From: Halieaceae bacterium
GTDB lineage: Bacteria > Pseudomonadota > Gammaproteobacteria > Pseudomonadales > Halieaceae
DNA: 33,703 nucleotides
Assembly (NCBI GenBank): GCA_026710905.1
Contig: JAPOQD010000021.1
Span: forward strand, 1-33,703
Reading direction: 5' to 3'
The translations under genes were made by a program, and so were the position numbers. The notes under the pieces are model-generated. The model did not search any database and had not been told where the DNA came from. It saw only the letters and a list, made by a program, of their open reading frames with translations. This document shows positions 8,501 through 17,033 of this stretch, piece after piece (the stretch's first letter is position 1; every line of letters begins with the position of its first letter).

Positions 8501-8543
8501 GCGCCGGCTCCCGTAGGAATGTATTGCTCCGGAGTGCTTTCCA

Positions 8544-9998
8544 TCAGGCACACTTGCGTACCGCGCCGAGCCCGAGGGCGGTAGAGACACCCTCGGCATA
8601 ATCGGGATGGATTTTCCCGAAATGAACCAACTGGCGCTGCACAATCTCATCAGACACGCCCTCCATTGCGGCCGCGATATTCGAGAACAGCCGCTCCCGC
8701 TGACCTGTATCAAACAACTCGAACAACGCCCGTGGCTGGACATAGTCGTCATTGCCATCGCGGTGGTTGTGCCGCTCCACATCGCCGGACAAGGCCAGCG
8801 GTGGTTCCCGGTAAGCTTCGTCCTGATTCGGCCCGCCGAAGCTGTTGGGCTCATAATAGGCATCGGGATTGTTATCGCCGTTCTGGAAGAAGCGCATGGA
8901 GCCATCCTTGTGATAGTGGTGGACCGGGCATTTCGGCGCATTTACCGGCAGGGCCTCGTAGTGGGTGCCGATCCGGTAGCGATGTGCATCGGCATAGGCG
9001 AACAGCCGCGCCTGCAACACTTTGTCCGGACTGAAGCCGAGCCCCGGCACGACATTCGAGGGACTGAATGCGGCCTGCTCGATTTCGGCGAAGTAGTTGT
9101 CTGGGTTGCGGTTCAACTCCATCTCGCCCACTTTGATCAGCGGGTAGTCCGCGTGCGGCCAGACTTTGGTCAGGTCGAAGGGGTTGTACGGAGTCTTGCC
9201 GGCTTTCGCCTCGGACATGATCTGCACATACATCGTCCATTTCGGGAAATCGCCGCGCTCAATGGCGCCGAACAATGCTTCCTGGTAGGTCTCGCGCGAC
9301 TGGCCAATGATTTCCGCGCTTTGCGCGTTGGTGTAGTGCGCGTGGCCCTGCCGGGTCTTGAAGTGGAATTTCACCCAGAATCGCTCCCCTTTCTTGTTCC
9401 AGAAACTAAAGGTGTGGGAGCCGTAGCCGTTCATCTGCATCGGTGACTGCGGTAGACCCCGGTCCGACATCAGAATCGTGACCTGGTGCAGGCTTTCAGG
9501 TGAAAGCGACCAAAAGTCCCACATGGCCTCCGGCGAGCGCAGGTTGGTGCGAGGATGCCTCTTCTGGGTGCGGATGAAGTCGGGGAACTTGAGCGGGTCG
9601 CGGATGAAAAATACCGGCGTGTTGTTGCCGACCAGATCCCAATTTCCTTGCCCGGTGTAGAACTTGATAGCAAAGCCGCGCACGTCCCGTTCTGCATCGG
9701 CTGCGCCGAGTTCCCCTGCGACCGTGGAAAAGCGTGTCAGCAGTGGCGTTTGTTTACCGATCTCCGAGAAAATTTCGGCGCAGGTGTAGTCCGTGAGGTC
9801 CTCGGTCACGGTCAGGGTCCCATAGGCTCCCCACCCTTTTGCATGCACGACCCGCTCCGGAATCCGCTCGCGGTTCTGATGCGCCAGTTTCTCGATCAAC
9901 TGGTAGTCCTGCAGCATAACCGGACCGCGCGGCCCTGCCGTGATGCTGTTCTGGTTATCGGCGATCGGTGCGCCGCCACTGGTGGTCATGGTTTTCAT
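8544..9998 (-). CDS. katA: Monofunctional heme catalase (small-subunit type)
   Basis: Decomposes hydrogen peroxide to water and oxygen. At 484 aa it is a small-subunit (clade 3-like) catalase. The distal histidine is His52 in [12 protein letters not shown] and the distal asparagine is Asn125 in [11 protein letters not shown]. The proximal heme-ligand tyrosine is Tyr335 in the [12 protein letters not shown] signature. The C-terminal flavodoxin-like domain of large catalases is absent. GGGAGA precedes the ATG. The gene is divergent from oxyR, so control by OxyR under peroxide stress is the natural inference. The symbol katA follows the usual name for this class. Confidence 0.95.
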   Translation of the reverse strand: MKTMTTSGGAPIADNQNSITAGPRGPVMLQDYQLIEKLAHQNRERIPERVVHAKGWGAYGTLTVTEDLTDYTCAEIFSEIGKQTPLLTRFSTVAGELGAADAERDVRGFAIKFYTGQGNWDLVGNNTPVFFIRDPLKFPDFIRTQKRHPRTNLRSPEAMWDFWSLSPESLHQVTILMSDRGLPQSPMQMNGYGSHTFSFWNKKGERFWVKFHFKTRQGHAHYTNAQSAEIIGQSRETYQEALFGAIERGDFPKWTMYVQIMSEAKAGKTPYNPFDLTKVWPHADYPLIKVGEMELNRNPDNYFAEIEQAAFSPSNVVPGLGFSPDKVLQARLFAYADAHRYRIGTHYEALPVNAPKCPVHHYHKDGSMRFFQNGDNNPDAYYEPNSFGGPNQDEAYREPPLALSGDVERHNHRDGNDDYVQPRALFELFDTGQRERLFSNIAAAMEGVSDEIVQRQLVHFGKIHPDYAEGVSTALGLGAVRKCA

Positions 9999-10077
9999 TG
10001 CTGTCTCCCTTGTTGGGTTGTGTCCGATGGAAACAATATGGCGGAAATTGAATCTGTTTGAAAATTGATTATTTTTA

Positions 10078-10108
10078 TGTTTTTAATTGATTTCATCAAT
10101 TAAAAACA
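10078..10108. promoter_or_regulatory. Perfect 31-bp palindrome in the katA-oxyR intergenic region
   Basis: TGTTTTTAATTGAT (10078-10091) and ATCAATTAAAAACA (10095-10108) are exact 14-bp arms around a TTC spacer. The palindrome ends 11 bp before the oxyR ATG and 80 bp from the katA ATG. It does not show the four spaced ATAG/CTAT elements of the E. coli OxyR site, but LysR-type regulators often bind AT-rich dyads of this kind. It could be an autoregulatory operator that would block oxyR translation or transcription start. Confidence 0.55.
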
Positions 10109-10119
10109 CAGGTTTGCCA

Positions 10120-11034
10120 ATGAATATCCGCGATCTGAGATATACCGCCGCCCTGGCTGAACACAGGCATTTCGGCCGGGCGGCGCAAGCCTGCTTTGTT
10201 GGGCAGCCGACCCTTAGCGCACAAATTCGCAAGCTCGAACAAGAACTTGGCGTCACCTTGTTCGAGCGGACCAGGCGCAGCGTGCGGATTACGCCGGTTG
10301 GTGAAGAAGTTGTCGCCCTGGCCCGCACCCTGCTGGCCACGGCGGATCTGATCGTGGAAACCGCGAAGGCCAGTCTCGATCCACTGTCAGGGCCTTTACG
10401 GTTGGGCATGATCCCCACCATCGGCCCCTATCTTACGCCAACCCTGCTGCCGTCTCTGCGCTATGGACTGCCGAATGTCATTTTCGACTTGTCGGAGGAC
10501 ACCACGGAAACACTGGAACGGCAGTTGCTCGACGGTCAAATCGACGCTGCAATTATCGCTACGGAAATTGCCGATCCTCACCTCTCGGAGATCATGCTGT
10601 TCGAGGAACCGTTCTGGATCGCCCTGCCGAGTAATCATGTGTTGGCGGACCGGGACGAGGTGGCGCTTCAGGACATCGCGGCCGAGGAACTGCTGTTGCT
10701 GGAGGACGGCCACTGTCTCAGGGATCAGGTAATCTCGTTCTGTACCGAAGCTTTCGGCCTCGACCCCAGGGTCAACACCTACCACACCAGCCTTATGACG
10801 ATCATCGCCCTGGTCGGGTCCGGCGCCGGCGTCACCCTGGTTCCGGCGCTCAGCCTGGGCGGCTCCTGGGTCACGGATTCAGGCATCGCCATGCGCAAAG
10901 AAACCTCGCGACAGGCGCATCGCGCCGTCCGCGTCGTTTTCCGCAGCTCCTTTCCGCGCCGTCCGCTGCTGGAGAAGCTTGCCGACATCGTCTGCGCCGG
11001 CGTGCCCGATACAGTTTCACCGGTGCGGCGCTAA
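10120..11034 (+). CDS. oxyR: Peroxide-sensing LysR regulator OxyR
   Basis: LysR-family activator that senses peroxide through a disulfide and switches on catalase and related defences. It is 304 aa. The N-terminal winged helix reads MNIRDLRYTAALAEHRHFGR. The redox cysteines are Cys199 and Cys208 in LEDGHCLRDQVISFC, matching the E. coli OxyR positions exactly, which separates it from other LysR proteins. The start at 10120 gives the canonical N-terminus; an upstream in-frame ATG at 10087 would lie inside the intergenic palindrome. It is divergent from katA. Confidence 0.95.
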   Translation: MNIRDLRYTAALAEHRHFGRAAQACFVGQPTLSAQIRKLEQELGVTLFERTRRSVRITPVGEEVVALARTLLATADLIVETAKASLDPLSGPLRLGMIPTIGPYLTPTLLPSLRYGLPNVIFDLSEDTTETLERQLLDGQIDAAIIATEIADPHLSEIMLFEEPFWIALPSNHVLADRDEVALQDIAAEELLLLEDGHCLRDQVISFCTEAFGLDPRVNTYHTSLMTIIALVGSGAGVTLVPALSLGGSWVTDSGIAMRKETSRQAHRAVRVVFRSSFPRRPLLEKLADIVCAGVPDTVSPVRR

Positions 11035-11051
11035 GGCGTTTTGCCTTTTTC
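11033..11051 (+). terminator. Possible short terminator after oxyR
   Basis: AAGGC (11033-11037) and GCCTT (11043-11047) with a GTTTT loop run into a T-tract at 11046-11050, overlapping the oxyR stop codon. The stem is only 5 bp, so it is a weak candidate. The rest of the 146-bp gap before rfbD shows only a GGAG ribosome site (11172-11175). Confidence 0.4.
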
Positions 11052-11180
11052 ACCGCCACTTGCACCATCAGCATCAGTTGTCTTGAAATCTACCCGGGAA
11101 AAGCGGTCTCCCAGTACAAAACATTCGCCAGTTACACTGGCTGCTGAGTAAAATAGGGCGGGGTAGCCTGTGGAGAACAG

Positions 11181-12053
11181 ATGAAGGCGGTAATCGTTGG
11201 TGCACAGGGTCAGTTGGGACGGGAGTTGCTGGCCACCCGGCCGCCCCGGGTCGAATGTGTCGCGGCTTCTCGTGCAGACCTCGATATTACGGTGCTGTCC
11301 GAGGTGCTGGAGTTTGTACAGAGCCGACAGCCGGACTTGCTGATTAACTGCGCCGCGTATACCGCAGTCGATGGCGCCGAACTGAAACCCGACCTGGCGC
11401 TGGCGGTCAATGCCGATGGCGTCGGCAACCTGGCGAAAGCCGCCGGGTTGGCGCGCGCCCGCGTCATCCATGTGTCTACCGATTATGTGTTTGACGGAGC
11501 GGCGCAAACGCCCTATCCAAGCGACGCGGAAACCCACCCACTGGGGGTGTACGGTCACAGCAAACTGGCGGGTGAGATGCGCTTGCAAGCGCTGCTGCCG
11601 GTAAATTCCGTGATTGTTCGCACGGCCTGGCTGTATTCCCGCTTTGGCGGAAACTTTGTCAAGACCATGTTGCGCCTGATGAATGAACGGGAAGAACTGG
11701 CGGTGGTTGCCGATCAAACCGGCTCTCCTACCTGGGCCCGTGGTCTGGCGCAGATGCTGTGGACTTTGGCGGCCCGTCCGCAATTACACGGAATTTTCCA
11801 TTGGACGGACCGGGGTCAGTGTAGCTGGTATCAGTTCGCCAGCGAGATATACAAACAGGGGCGGGCGCTGGGTATCATCAAACGGAAATTGAAGTTTTAC
11901 GAAATTACCTCGGCCGAGTATCGGCGAGCAGCGGTGCGCCCCGCATACAGCGTGCTGGATTGCAGCCGCAGCCGCGAGTTGCTCGACCTGCCGGGGGAGC
12001 CCTGGCAGCAGCAGTTGCGGGCCATGCTGGAAGATATGGCGCGCCATGCCTAA
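11181..12053 (+). CDS. rfbD: dTDP-4-dehydrorhamnose reductase
   Basis: Final enzyme of dTDP-L-rhamnose synthesis, reducing the 4-keto group with NAD(P)H. It is 290 aa. The N-terminal Rossmann motif is GAQGQLGREL. NCAAYTAVDGAE follows, then STDYVFDG and the catalytic YGHSK (Tyr-x3-Lys). A GGAG site precedes the ATG. Its TAA stop is the first three bases of the left terminal repeat of element C, so the repeat defines the 3' end of this gene. It is transcribed toward rfbB; the other two pathway genes lie on the opposite strand. Confidence 0.94.
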   Translation: MKAVIVGAQGQLGRELLATRPPRVECVAASRADLDITVLSEVLEFVQSRQPDLLINCAAYTAVDGAELKPDLALAVNADGVGNLAKAAGLARARVIHVSTDYVFDGAAQTPYPSDAETHPLGVYGHSKLAGEMRLQALLPVNSVIVRTAWLYSRFGGNFVKTMLRLMNEREELAVVADQTGSPTWARGLAQMLWTLAARPQLHGIFHWTDRGQCSWYQFASEIYKQGRALGIIKRKLKFYEITSAEYRRAAVRPAYSVLDCSRSRELLDLPGEPWQQQLRAMLEDMARHA

Positions 12054-12226
12054 CCCGCATATCTCACCAACCTCCTGCTGTGGCCGCCGCATCGCTCGCC
12101 GTGGCGGGGCGTACACACGGGTCGCACATGTGCGACCCCTACAGCTCAGCGTCTTTCCGTCCGTGCGCCCCGCCACAGCGGCGCTGCAACGCCCTCGCGA
12201 CGAACGTTGGTGAGATATGCGGGCTA
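12051..12226. repeat. MITE-like repeat copy C between rfbD and rfbB
   Basis: 21-bp terminal inverted repeats at 12051-12071 and 12206-12226 (20 of 21 match) bound a 176-bp element that exactly fills the rfbD-rfbB gap. The left end begins with the rfbD stop codon. The right end contains the GGTGAG Shine-Dalgarno-like run and the rfbB ATG at 12217. The interior carries a 26-bp hairpin at 12117-12142 (palindromic core GGGTCGCACATGTGCGACCC) also found twice in copy E. The left 65 bp match copy A in inverted orientation. Confidence 0.9.
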
Positions 12227-13278
12227 ACGGCATCCTGGTAACCGGAGCCGCGGGATTTATCGGCGCCAACTTTGTTCACTACTGGCTGCGTGAGCGCCCC
12301 GGCCGGCCCCTGTTGGCCTACGACGCCCTCACCTACGCGGGAAACCGCGCCAACCTGGCCGAGGCCGAAAGAAATCCTGATTTTACTTTTGTTCGCGGGG
12401 ACATCCGCGATCAGGCGCTGCTGGAGTCGCTGCTGCGGGACCGAGCCCTGGACTGCATTGTGCATTTCGCGGCGGAGACCCATGTGGACCGATCCATCAG
12501 CGGCCCCAGCGCATTTGTGGAAACCAATGTGGTTGGCACCCACAACCTGCTCAAGGCGGCGCGTTCGGTCTGGCTGGAACGGGACCGGCCACACCGCTTT
12601 CACCAGGTCTCCACCGATGAGGTTTACGGCTCACTGGCCGGGTCCGCCCCCGGCTTTCACGAACAGCAGCAATACCAGCCCAACTCTCCCTACGCGGCCA
12701 GCAAGGCTGCCGCCGACCACCTGGTCAGGGCCTATCACCAAACCTGGGGTTTGCAGGTGACCACATCCAACTGTTCCAACAACTACGGCCCCTGGCAGTT
12801 TCCGGAGAAATTCATTCCCCTGTGCCTGACCAATATTCTGCGGGGGGAGCCGCTACCCATTTACGGGGATGGCGGGAATATTCGCGATTGGCTGCATGTG
12901 GAGGACCACTGCCGGGGCATCGGCCTGGTGCTGGAACAGGGGCGTGTGGGTGAAACCTATAACATTGGCGCCAGGCAGGAATGGACCAATATCGAACTGG
13001 TGAAATTGCTTTGCGACCGGCTATCGGCCCGCTTCAAGGCCAGCCCGGAGCTGCGCCGGCGTTTCCCCGAGGCGCCTCCCGCCGCGGGGAGGTCTGCGCG
13101 GGAACTGATCACTCATGTCAGCGACCGCGCCGGTCACGACCGGCGTTACGCCATTGATGCCGGTAAAATCAGCCGGGAGTTGGGGTATTCGCCCCGGCGC
13201 AGCTTCAGCGATGGCATCGAGGCCACCATGGACTGGTATCTGGCCAATGAGGACTGGTGGCGGCCACTGCTTGCGTGA
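12217..13278 (+). CDS. rfbB: dTDP-glucose 4,6-dehydratase
   Basis: Converts dTDP-glucose to dTDP-4-keto-6-deoxyglucose, the second step of dTDP-rhamnose synthesis. It is 353 aa, the usual length. The NAD-binding GAAGFIG motif lies in the first 15 residues. AAETHVDRSI follows, then STDEVYG and the catalytic YAASK. NCSNNYGPWQFPEKFIPL is the family signature. The start codon lies within the right terminal repeat of element C, giving residues MRAN ahead of the conserved GILVTGAAGFIG. GGTGAG ends 2 bases before the ATG, close for a ribosome site, and no nearby alternative start exists. Confidence 0.95.
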   Translation: MRANGILVTGAAGFIGANFVHYWLRERPGRPLLAYDALTYAGNRANLAEAERNPDFTFVRGDIRDQALLESLLRDRALDCIVHFAAETHVDRSISGPSAFVETNVVGTHNLLKAARSVWLERDRPHRFHQVSTDEVYGSLAGSAPGFHEQQQYQPNSPYAASKAAADHLVRAYHQTWGLQVTTSNCSNNYGPWQFPEKFIPLCLTNILRGEPLPIYGDGGNIRDWLHVEDHCRGIGLVLEQGRVGETYNIGARQEWTNIELVKLLCDRLSARFKASPELRRRFPEAPPAAGRSARELITHVSDRAGHDRRYAIDAGKISRELGYSPRRSFSDGIEATMDWYLANEDWWRPLLA

Positions 13279-13299
13279 TATTGCGCGTAACTTCGTGGA

Positions 13300-13848
13300 T
13301 CAGTCGAAGTAGGGCAGTTCTTCCCAGGCCAGACCCCGTTGATCCCTGGCGGAGAGGATAGGTCTGGAGCCAACGGCCAGGGGCCACTGTATGCCCACCG
13401 TGGCGTCGTCCCAGCGCAAGGACAACTCAGCCTCCGCCAGGTAGTAGTCGCTGGTCTTGTAGAGAAAATCGGCCGATTCCGAGAGTACGTAAAAGCCGTG
13501 TGCAAAACCTTCCGGCACCAGCAGCATGGATTGATTTTCCGCGCTGAGTTCCACTCCGTACCATTGGCCGAAACTGGGAGAACTCTGGCGCAGGTCCACC
13601 ACTGCATCGAAGACCGCACCCGCGCCAACCCGCACCAGCTTGGCCTGGGTCTGCCGGGTCTGGAAATGCATGCCACGCAGAGTGCCCCGGCTGGAACGGC
13701 TGTGGTTGTCCTGGACGAACCGGCAGTCCAGCCCCGCTTCCCGGAAGCGCCGCCGGTTCCAGCTCTCCAGGAAAAAGCCCCGCGCATCCCCGTGAACCTC
13801 GGGCTGTATCAGGATAAGGCCGGAGAGAGGTGTGGTTTCAAATTTCAT
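13300..13848 (-). CDS. rfbC: dTDP-4-dehydrorhamnose 3,5-epimerase
   Basis: Cupin-fold epimerase that inverts C3 and C5 of dTDP-4-keto-6-deoxyglucose, the third step of the rhamnose pathway. It is 182 aa. [12 protein letters not shown] is near residue 19. The LRGMH block has the catalytic His61, followed by Lys70 near [16 protein letters not shown] and YKTSDYY, with the catalytic tyrosine, come after. It overlaps rfbA by 11 bp and is translationally coupled to it. It converges on rfbB with only 21 bp between stops. Confidence 0.95.
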   Translation of the reverse strand: MKFETTPLSGLILIQPEVHGDARGFFLESWNRRRFREAGLDCRFVQDNHSRSSRGTLRGMHFQTRQTQAKLVRVGAGAVFDAVVDLRQSSPSFGQWYGVELSAENQSMLLVPEGFAHGFYVLSESADFLYKTSDYYLAEAELSLRWDDATVGIQWPLAVGSRPILSARDQRGLAWEELPYFD

Positions 13849-14755
13849 CCACGATCACCTCATGATCCTGTGTCAGGCGATGCAGGTATTCGCCGTAACC
13901 GCTTTTCAATTGCTGACTGGCCAGCGCCAGTAGCTGTTCCTCGTCAATAAATCCCTTACGGTAGGCGATTTCCTCGGGGCAGGCGATTTTCTGACCCTGG
14001 CGTTTTTCCACCACACGGATGAAATTGGCGGCGTCCAGCAGGGAATCGCAGGTTCCAGTGTCGAGCCAGGCGGTGCCGCGGGGCAGGATTTCCACATTCA
14101 GGTCGCCGCGGCGAAGATAGGCCAGGTTGAGGTCGGTGATCTCCAGTTCCCCCCGGGCGGAGGGTGTGATGGCCCGGGCAATGTCGATGACCTCCCGATC
14201 ATAGAAATAGAGCCCGGTAATCGCGTAGTGAGACTTGGGCAAGCTGGGCTTCTCTTCGATGTTGATAGCGCGGCCATCACTTTCAAAGTCCACTACCCCA
14301 TATCGCTCCGGGTCGGGCACATGGTAGGCGAATACCGAGGCGCCGTGCTCCCGGCGGCAGGCCTTGGTGAGTTTCTCCGACAGGCCCGCACCGTGGAAAA
14401 TGTTGTCCCCAAGAATCAGGCTGACCGGGCCTTCGCCGATAAAATCGGCGCCGATCAGGAAAGCCTGGGCCAGGCCTTCCGGCCGGGGTTGAAGGGCGTA
14501 CTGGATATCCATGCCCCATTGGCGGCCGTCGCCCAGCAAGTCCACAAACGCCTGTTGGTCCCGTGGCGTGGTGATGACCAGCACCTCGCGGATGTCCGCC
14601 CGCATCAGGGTGGACAGCGGATAATAGATCAGGGGTTTGTCGTAAACGGGCATCAACTGCTTGCTGACGGTCCTGGTAAGAGGGTGTAACCGGGTGCCGT
14701 CGCCCCCCGCCAGAATAATACCCTTGTAATTGTGAACCGGGTTTGCGGGAGACAT
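13838..14755 (-). CDS. rfbA: Glucose-1-phosphate thymidylyltransferase
   Basis: Makes dTDP-glucose from dTTP and glucose-1-phosphate, the first step of the rhamnose pathway. It is 305 aa from the chosen start. The nucleotide-binding [13 protein letters not shown] and [11 protein letters not shown] motifs are at the N-terminus. [16 protein letters not shown] and [13 protein letters not shown] complete the family blocks. The ATG at 14755 was preferred over one at 14785, which adds ten atypical residues and overlaps a TATAAT hexamer. It is the first gene of the minus-strand rfbA-rfbC pair. Confidence 0.93.
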   Translation of the reverse strand: MSPANPVHNYKGIILAGGDGTRLHPLTRTVSKQLMPVYDKPLIYYPLSTLMRADIREVLVITTPRDQQAFVDLLGDGRQWGMDIQYALQPRPEGLAQAFLIGADFIGEGPVSLILGDNIFHGAGLSEKLTKACRREHGASVFAYHVPDPERYGVVDFESDGRAINIEEKPSLPKSHYAITGLYFYDREVIDIARAITPSARGELEITDLNLAYLRRGDLNVEILPRGTAWLDTGTCDSLLDAANFIRVVEKRQGQKIACPEEIAYRKGFIDEEQLLALASQQLKSGYGEYLHRLTQDHEVIVDEI

Positions 14756-14834
14756 GGCGCCTGTCAAGAGTGGGGAAGGCGGCATTATAAGCCGAAAGGT
14801 AACTACTCGCCCCCGGTCGGAAGAAAAAAGGGGT

Positions 14835-14876
14835 AAAAAAGGGGTCAGGGTAAAAAAGGGCTCTGACCCCTTTTTT
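14835..14876. terminator. Strong bidirectional hairpin with A and T tracts
   Basis: AAAAAAGGGGTCAG (14835-14848) and CTGACCCCTTTTTT (14863-14876) are perfect 14-bp arms around a 14-base loop that itself contains an A-run. It can terminate in both directions, but it lies upstream of both flanking genes (rfbA minus, glycosyltransferase plus), so it is not at an obvious operon end. GGGGTCAGAG-type dyads resemble REP sequences tied to RAYT transposases; that link is an inference. The gap 14786-15019 otherwise holds an AGGAGG site at 15000-15005. Confidence 0.6.
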
Positions 14877-15019
14877 GCTTTTTTCCGGCGCTGGATTTTT
14901 CAGGGTGAACTGATTAGAATCCGGCCCTCATTTTTGGCCTGTACTGGCCGTGGAACGCTGCCGGCAGGCCACTCGACCGGCGATCGACGTCAATCCAGCA
15001 GGAGGACAGCGCCTCGAGC

Positions 15020-16333
15020 GTGCCGACCATGCCAGCAGAGCCAGCGCTCCTGAAGCCGAACCCCGCCGAGTTGTTATCCCTGCCCGAAAAACCGTTGGGG
15101 CCGCCCCTGCGCATCGCCATTCTCGGCTATCGCAGCGACCCTTACGGCGGCGGCCAGGGGGTGTACATAAAATACCTGAGCAAGGCCCTGGTGGAGTCGG
15201 GTCACCGGGTGGATGTGATTTCCGGTCCGCCCTATCCGCAGTTGGACCCGAGGGTGCGGTTGATACGGCTGCCCAGCCTGGATTTGTTTGAAAATGGCCT
15301 GTGCTCATTGCGCTGGGGCCATTTGCATTCCTGGAGCAACATCCTGGAATGGTTGAGTAAGTTGAGTGGCGGCTTCGCCGAACCCATGACCTTCGGCCGC
15401 CGTGCGGTGAAATACCTGCGCCAACATCACGGCGACTACGACCTGGTGCACGACAACCAGAGCCTCAGTTACGGCATGCTGACGCTACAGCAGATGGGCG
15501 TGCCCCTGGTGACCACCCTGCACCATCCCATCACCAGTGATCTGCGAATCGCCATCAAGGCGGCGAACAAATGGTGGCGCAAATTGCTGATCTACCGCTG
15601 GCACTCCTTTTTGTGGATGCAGAAGCGTGTGGCCAGGCGCCTGCACAATATCGTAACCGTATCGGAATGCTCTCGGCAGGATATCGCCAGGGATTTTGGT
15701 CTTCAGCCCGCCGGTATCCACCTGGTGTACAACGGTATTGATACGGGGGATTTTCGGCCCCTGCCCAAGGTGCAGCGCAAACCATTGCGTTTGATGGCCA
15801 CTGCCTCGGCGGACCAGCCACTCAAGGGTTTACGCTACCTGTTGACTGCTTACGCCCGCCTGCTGCGCAGTTATCCGGACCTGGAATTGCTGGTGGTGGG
15901 CAAACCTCGTAGTGGTGGTCAGACCGAAAAGCTGTTGCACAAGCTTGGGCTGGCGGACAAGGTGCGCTTTGTCAACGCTATCAGTACACAACAGTTGGTC
16001 CATTACTACGCCGAAGCCACCCTGGTGGTGGTGCCTTCGGTCTATGAAGGTTTCGGCCTGCCCGCCGCTGAGGCCATGGCCTGCGCGGCGCCGGTGGTAT
16101 CGACCAGCGGCGGCGCCCTTCCGGAAGTGGTGGGAGATGCCGGTGTGCAGGTTCCGGTGCGTAATGTGGCGGCGCTGGTGCGAGAGATCAGCACACTTTT
16201 GGACGATCCCCGGTTGCGCGAACAATTGGGGGCAAGGGGCTATGAGCGGATCACCCAAAAGTTCTGCTGGCGGCTGACTGCGCGAAACATGAGTGCTTAC
16301 TACTACCAGGTTCTCGGTTGTGCAAACAGTTGA
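15020..16333 (+). CDS. GT4 family glycosyltransferase
   Basis: GT-B fold retaining glycosyltransferase, 437 aa. The N-terminal domain has RIAILGYRSDPYGGGQGVYIKYL-like content (glycine-rich acceptor loop) and VDVISGPPYP. The C-terminal domain carries the GT4 nucleotide-sugar site VVPSVYEGFGLPAAEAMACA, with the E-x7-E pattern, then PVVSTSGGALPEVVGDAG. Donor and acceptor cannot be told from sequence. The start is uncertain: GTG at 15020 lies 14 bases after AGGAGG, and ATG at 15029 lies further. The next gene overlaps its 3' end, so this is the first member of a three-gene operon that probably builds or decorates a glycan or glycolipid. Confidence 0.85.
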   Translation: MPTMPAEPALLKPNPAELLSLPEKPLGPPLRIAILGYRSDPYGGGQGVYIKYLSKALVESGHRVDVISGPPYPQLDPRVRLIRLPSLDLFENGLCSLRWGHLHSWSNILEWLSKLSGGFAEPMTFGRRAVKYLRQHHGDYDLVHDNQSLSYGMLTLQQMGVPLVTTLHHPITSDLRIAIKAANKWWRKLLIYRWHSFLWMQKRVARRLHNIVTVSECSRQDIARDFGLQPAGIHLVYNGIDTGDFRPLPKVQRKPLRLMATASADQPLKGLRYLLTAYARLLRSYPDLELLVVGKPRSGGQTEKLLHKLGLADKVRFVNAISTQQLVHYYAEATLVVVPSVYEGFGLPAAEAMACAAPVVSTSGGALPEVVGDAGVQVPVRNVAALVREISTLLDDPRLREQLGARGYERITQKFCWRLTARNMSAYYYQVLGCANS

Positions 16334-17033
16334 TTTTCGCCACCTGCCGCTGCGCCCGGGGGATTGGGTGCTGGACCTGGGTTGCGGTGAGGGGCGGCAT
16401 GTGATTTCCGCCTATGCCGCGGCCGCGGTACATGCTGTTGGGGTTGATCTAGGCATGGAAGAGTTACAGGCCACTAGCGAAAAATTCCAGGAATTTGCAC
16501 AGCCGGATCATCCGGGCAGGAGTTTTGGCCTGGTTTCCGCCACGGCGCTACGGTTGCCCTTTGCCGATGGTTGCTTCGACCGTGTGATCTGTTCGGAAGT
16601 GTTGGAACATATTCCCGATTACCTGGCGGCTCTGGAGGAAATCAGACGCGTGTTGCGCCCTGGCGGCCTGTTTTGCGCCTCGGTGCCGCGGCGCTGGCCC
16701 GAGCGGCTCTGCTGGGCCTTGAGCGACGCCTACCACCAGGTTCCTGGTGGGCATGTACGCATTTTCCGGGCGGCGGAACTGCGCGCCCAGATTGAGAGGC
16801 TGGGTTTGCGGCACTACCATCGGCACTGGGCTCACGCCCTGCATTCCCCCTATTGGTGGCTGCAGTGCCTGTTCTGGCCGACCCGGGATAACAATTGGCT
16901 GCTGCGCCTGTACCACCGTCTGCTGGTTTGGGACCTGATGGAGCGGCCGCGCCTGACCCGAACCCTGGAACGCTGCTTGAACCCCCTATTGGGAAAGAGC
17001 GTGGTCATGTATTTTCGCGACGAGGCCGTTTGA
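16293..17033 (+). CDS. Class I SAM-dependent methyltransferase
   Basis: Methyltransferase of the Methyltransf_11 type, 246 aa. SAM motif I VLDLGCGEGRHV is followed by GVDLG at the end of strand 2. LPFADGCFDRVICSEVLEHI gives the motif II region, and RRVLRPGGLFCASVP gives motif III. The substrate is unknown. The ATG at 16293 overlaps the glycosyltransferase by 41 bp; a GTG at 16320 (14-bp overlap) is an equally plausible start. The stop overlaps the next start as TGATG, showing tight translational coupling. Confidence 0.85.
   Translation: MLTTTRFSVVQTVDFRHLPLRPGDWVLDLGCGEGRHVISAYAAAAVHAVGVDLGMEELQATSEKFQEFAQPDHPGRSFGLVSATALRLPFADGCFDRVICSEVLEHIPDYLAALEEIRRVLRPGGLFCASVPRRWPERLCWALSDAYHQVPGGHVRIFRAAELRAQIERLGLRHYHRHWAHALHSPYWWLQCLFWPTRDNNWLLRLYHRLLVWDLMERPRLTRTLERCLNPLLGKSVVMYFRDEAV

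Noticed and set aside
8607-9446. Long plus-strand open frame of 279 codons
   Set aside because: It is antisense to the catalase gene, has no recognisable protein features and is explained by GC-rich coding on the other strand.
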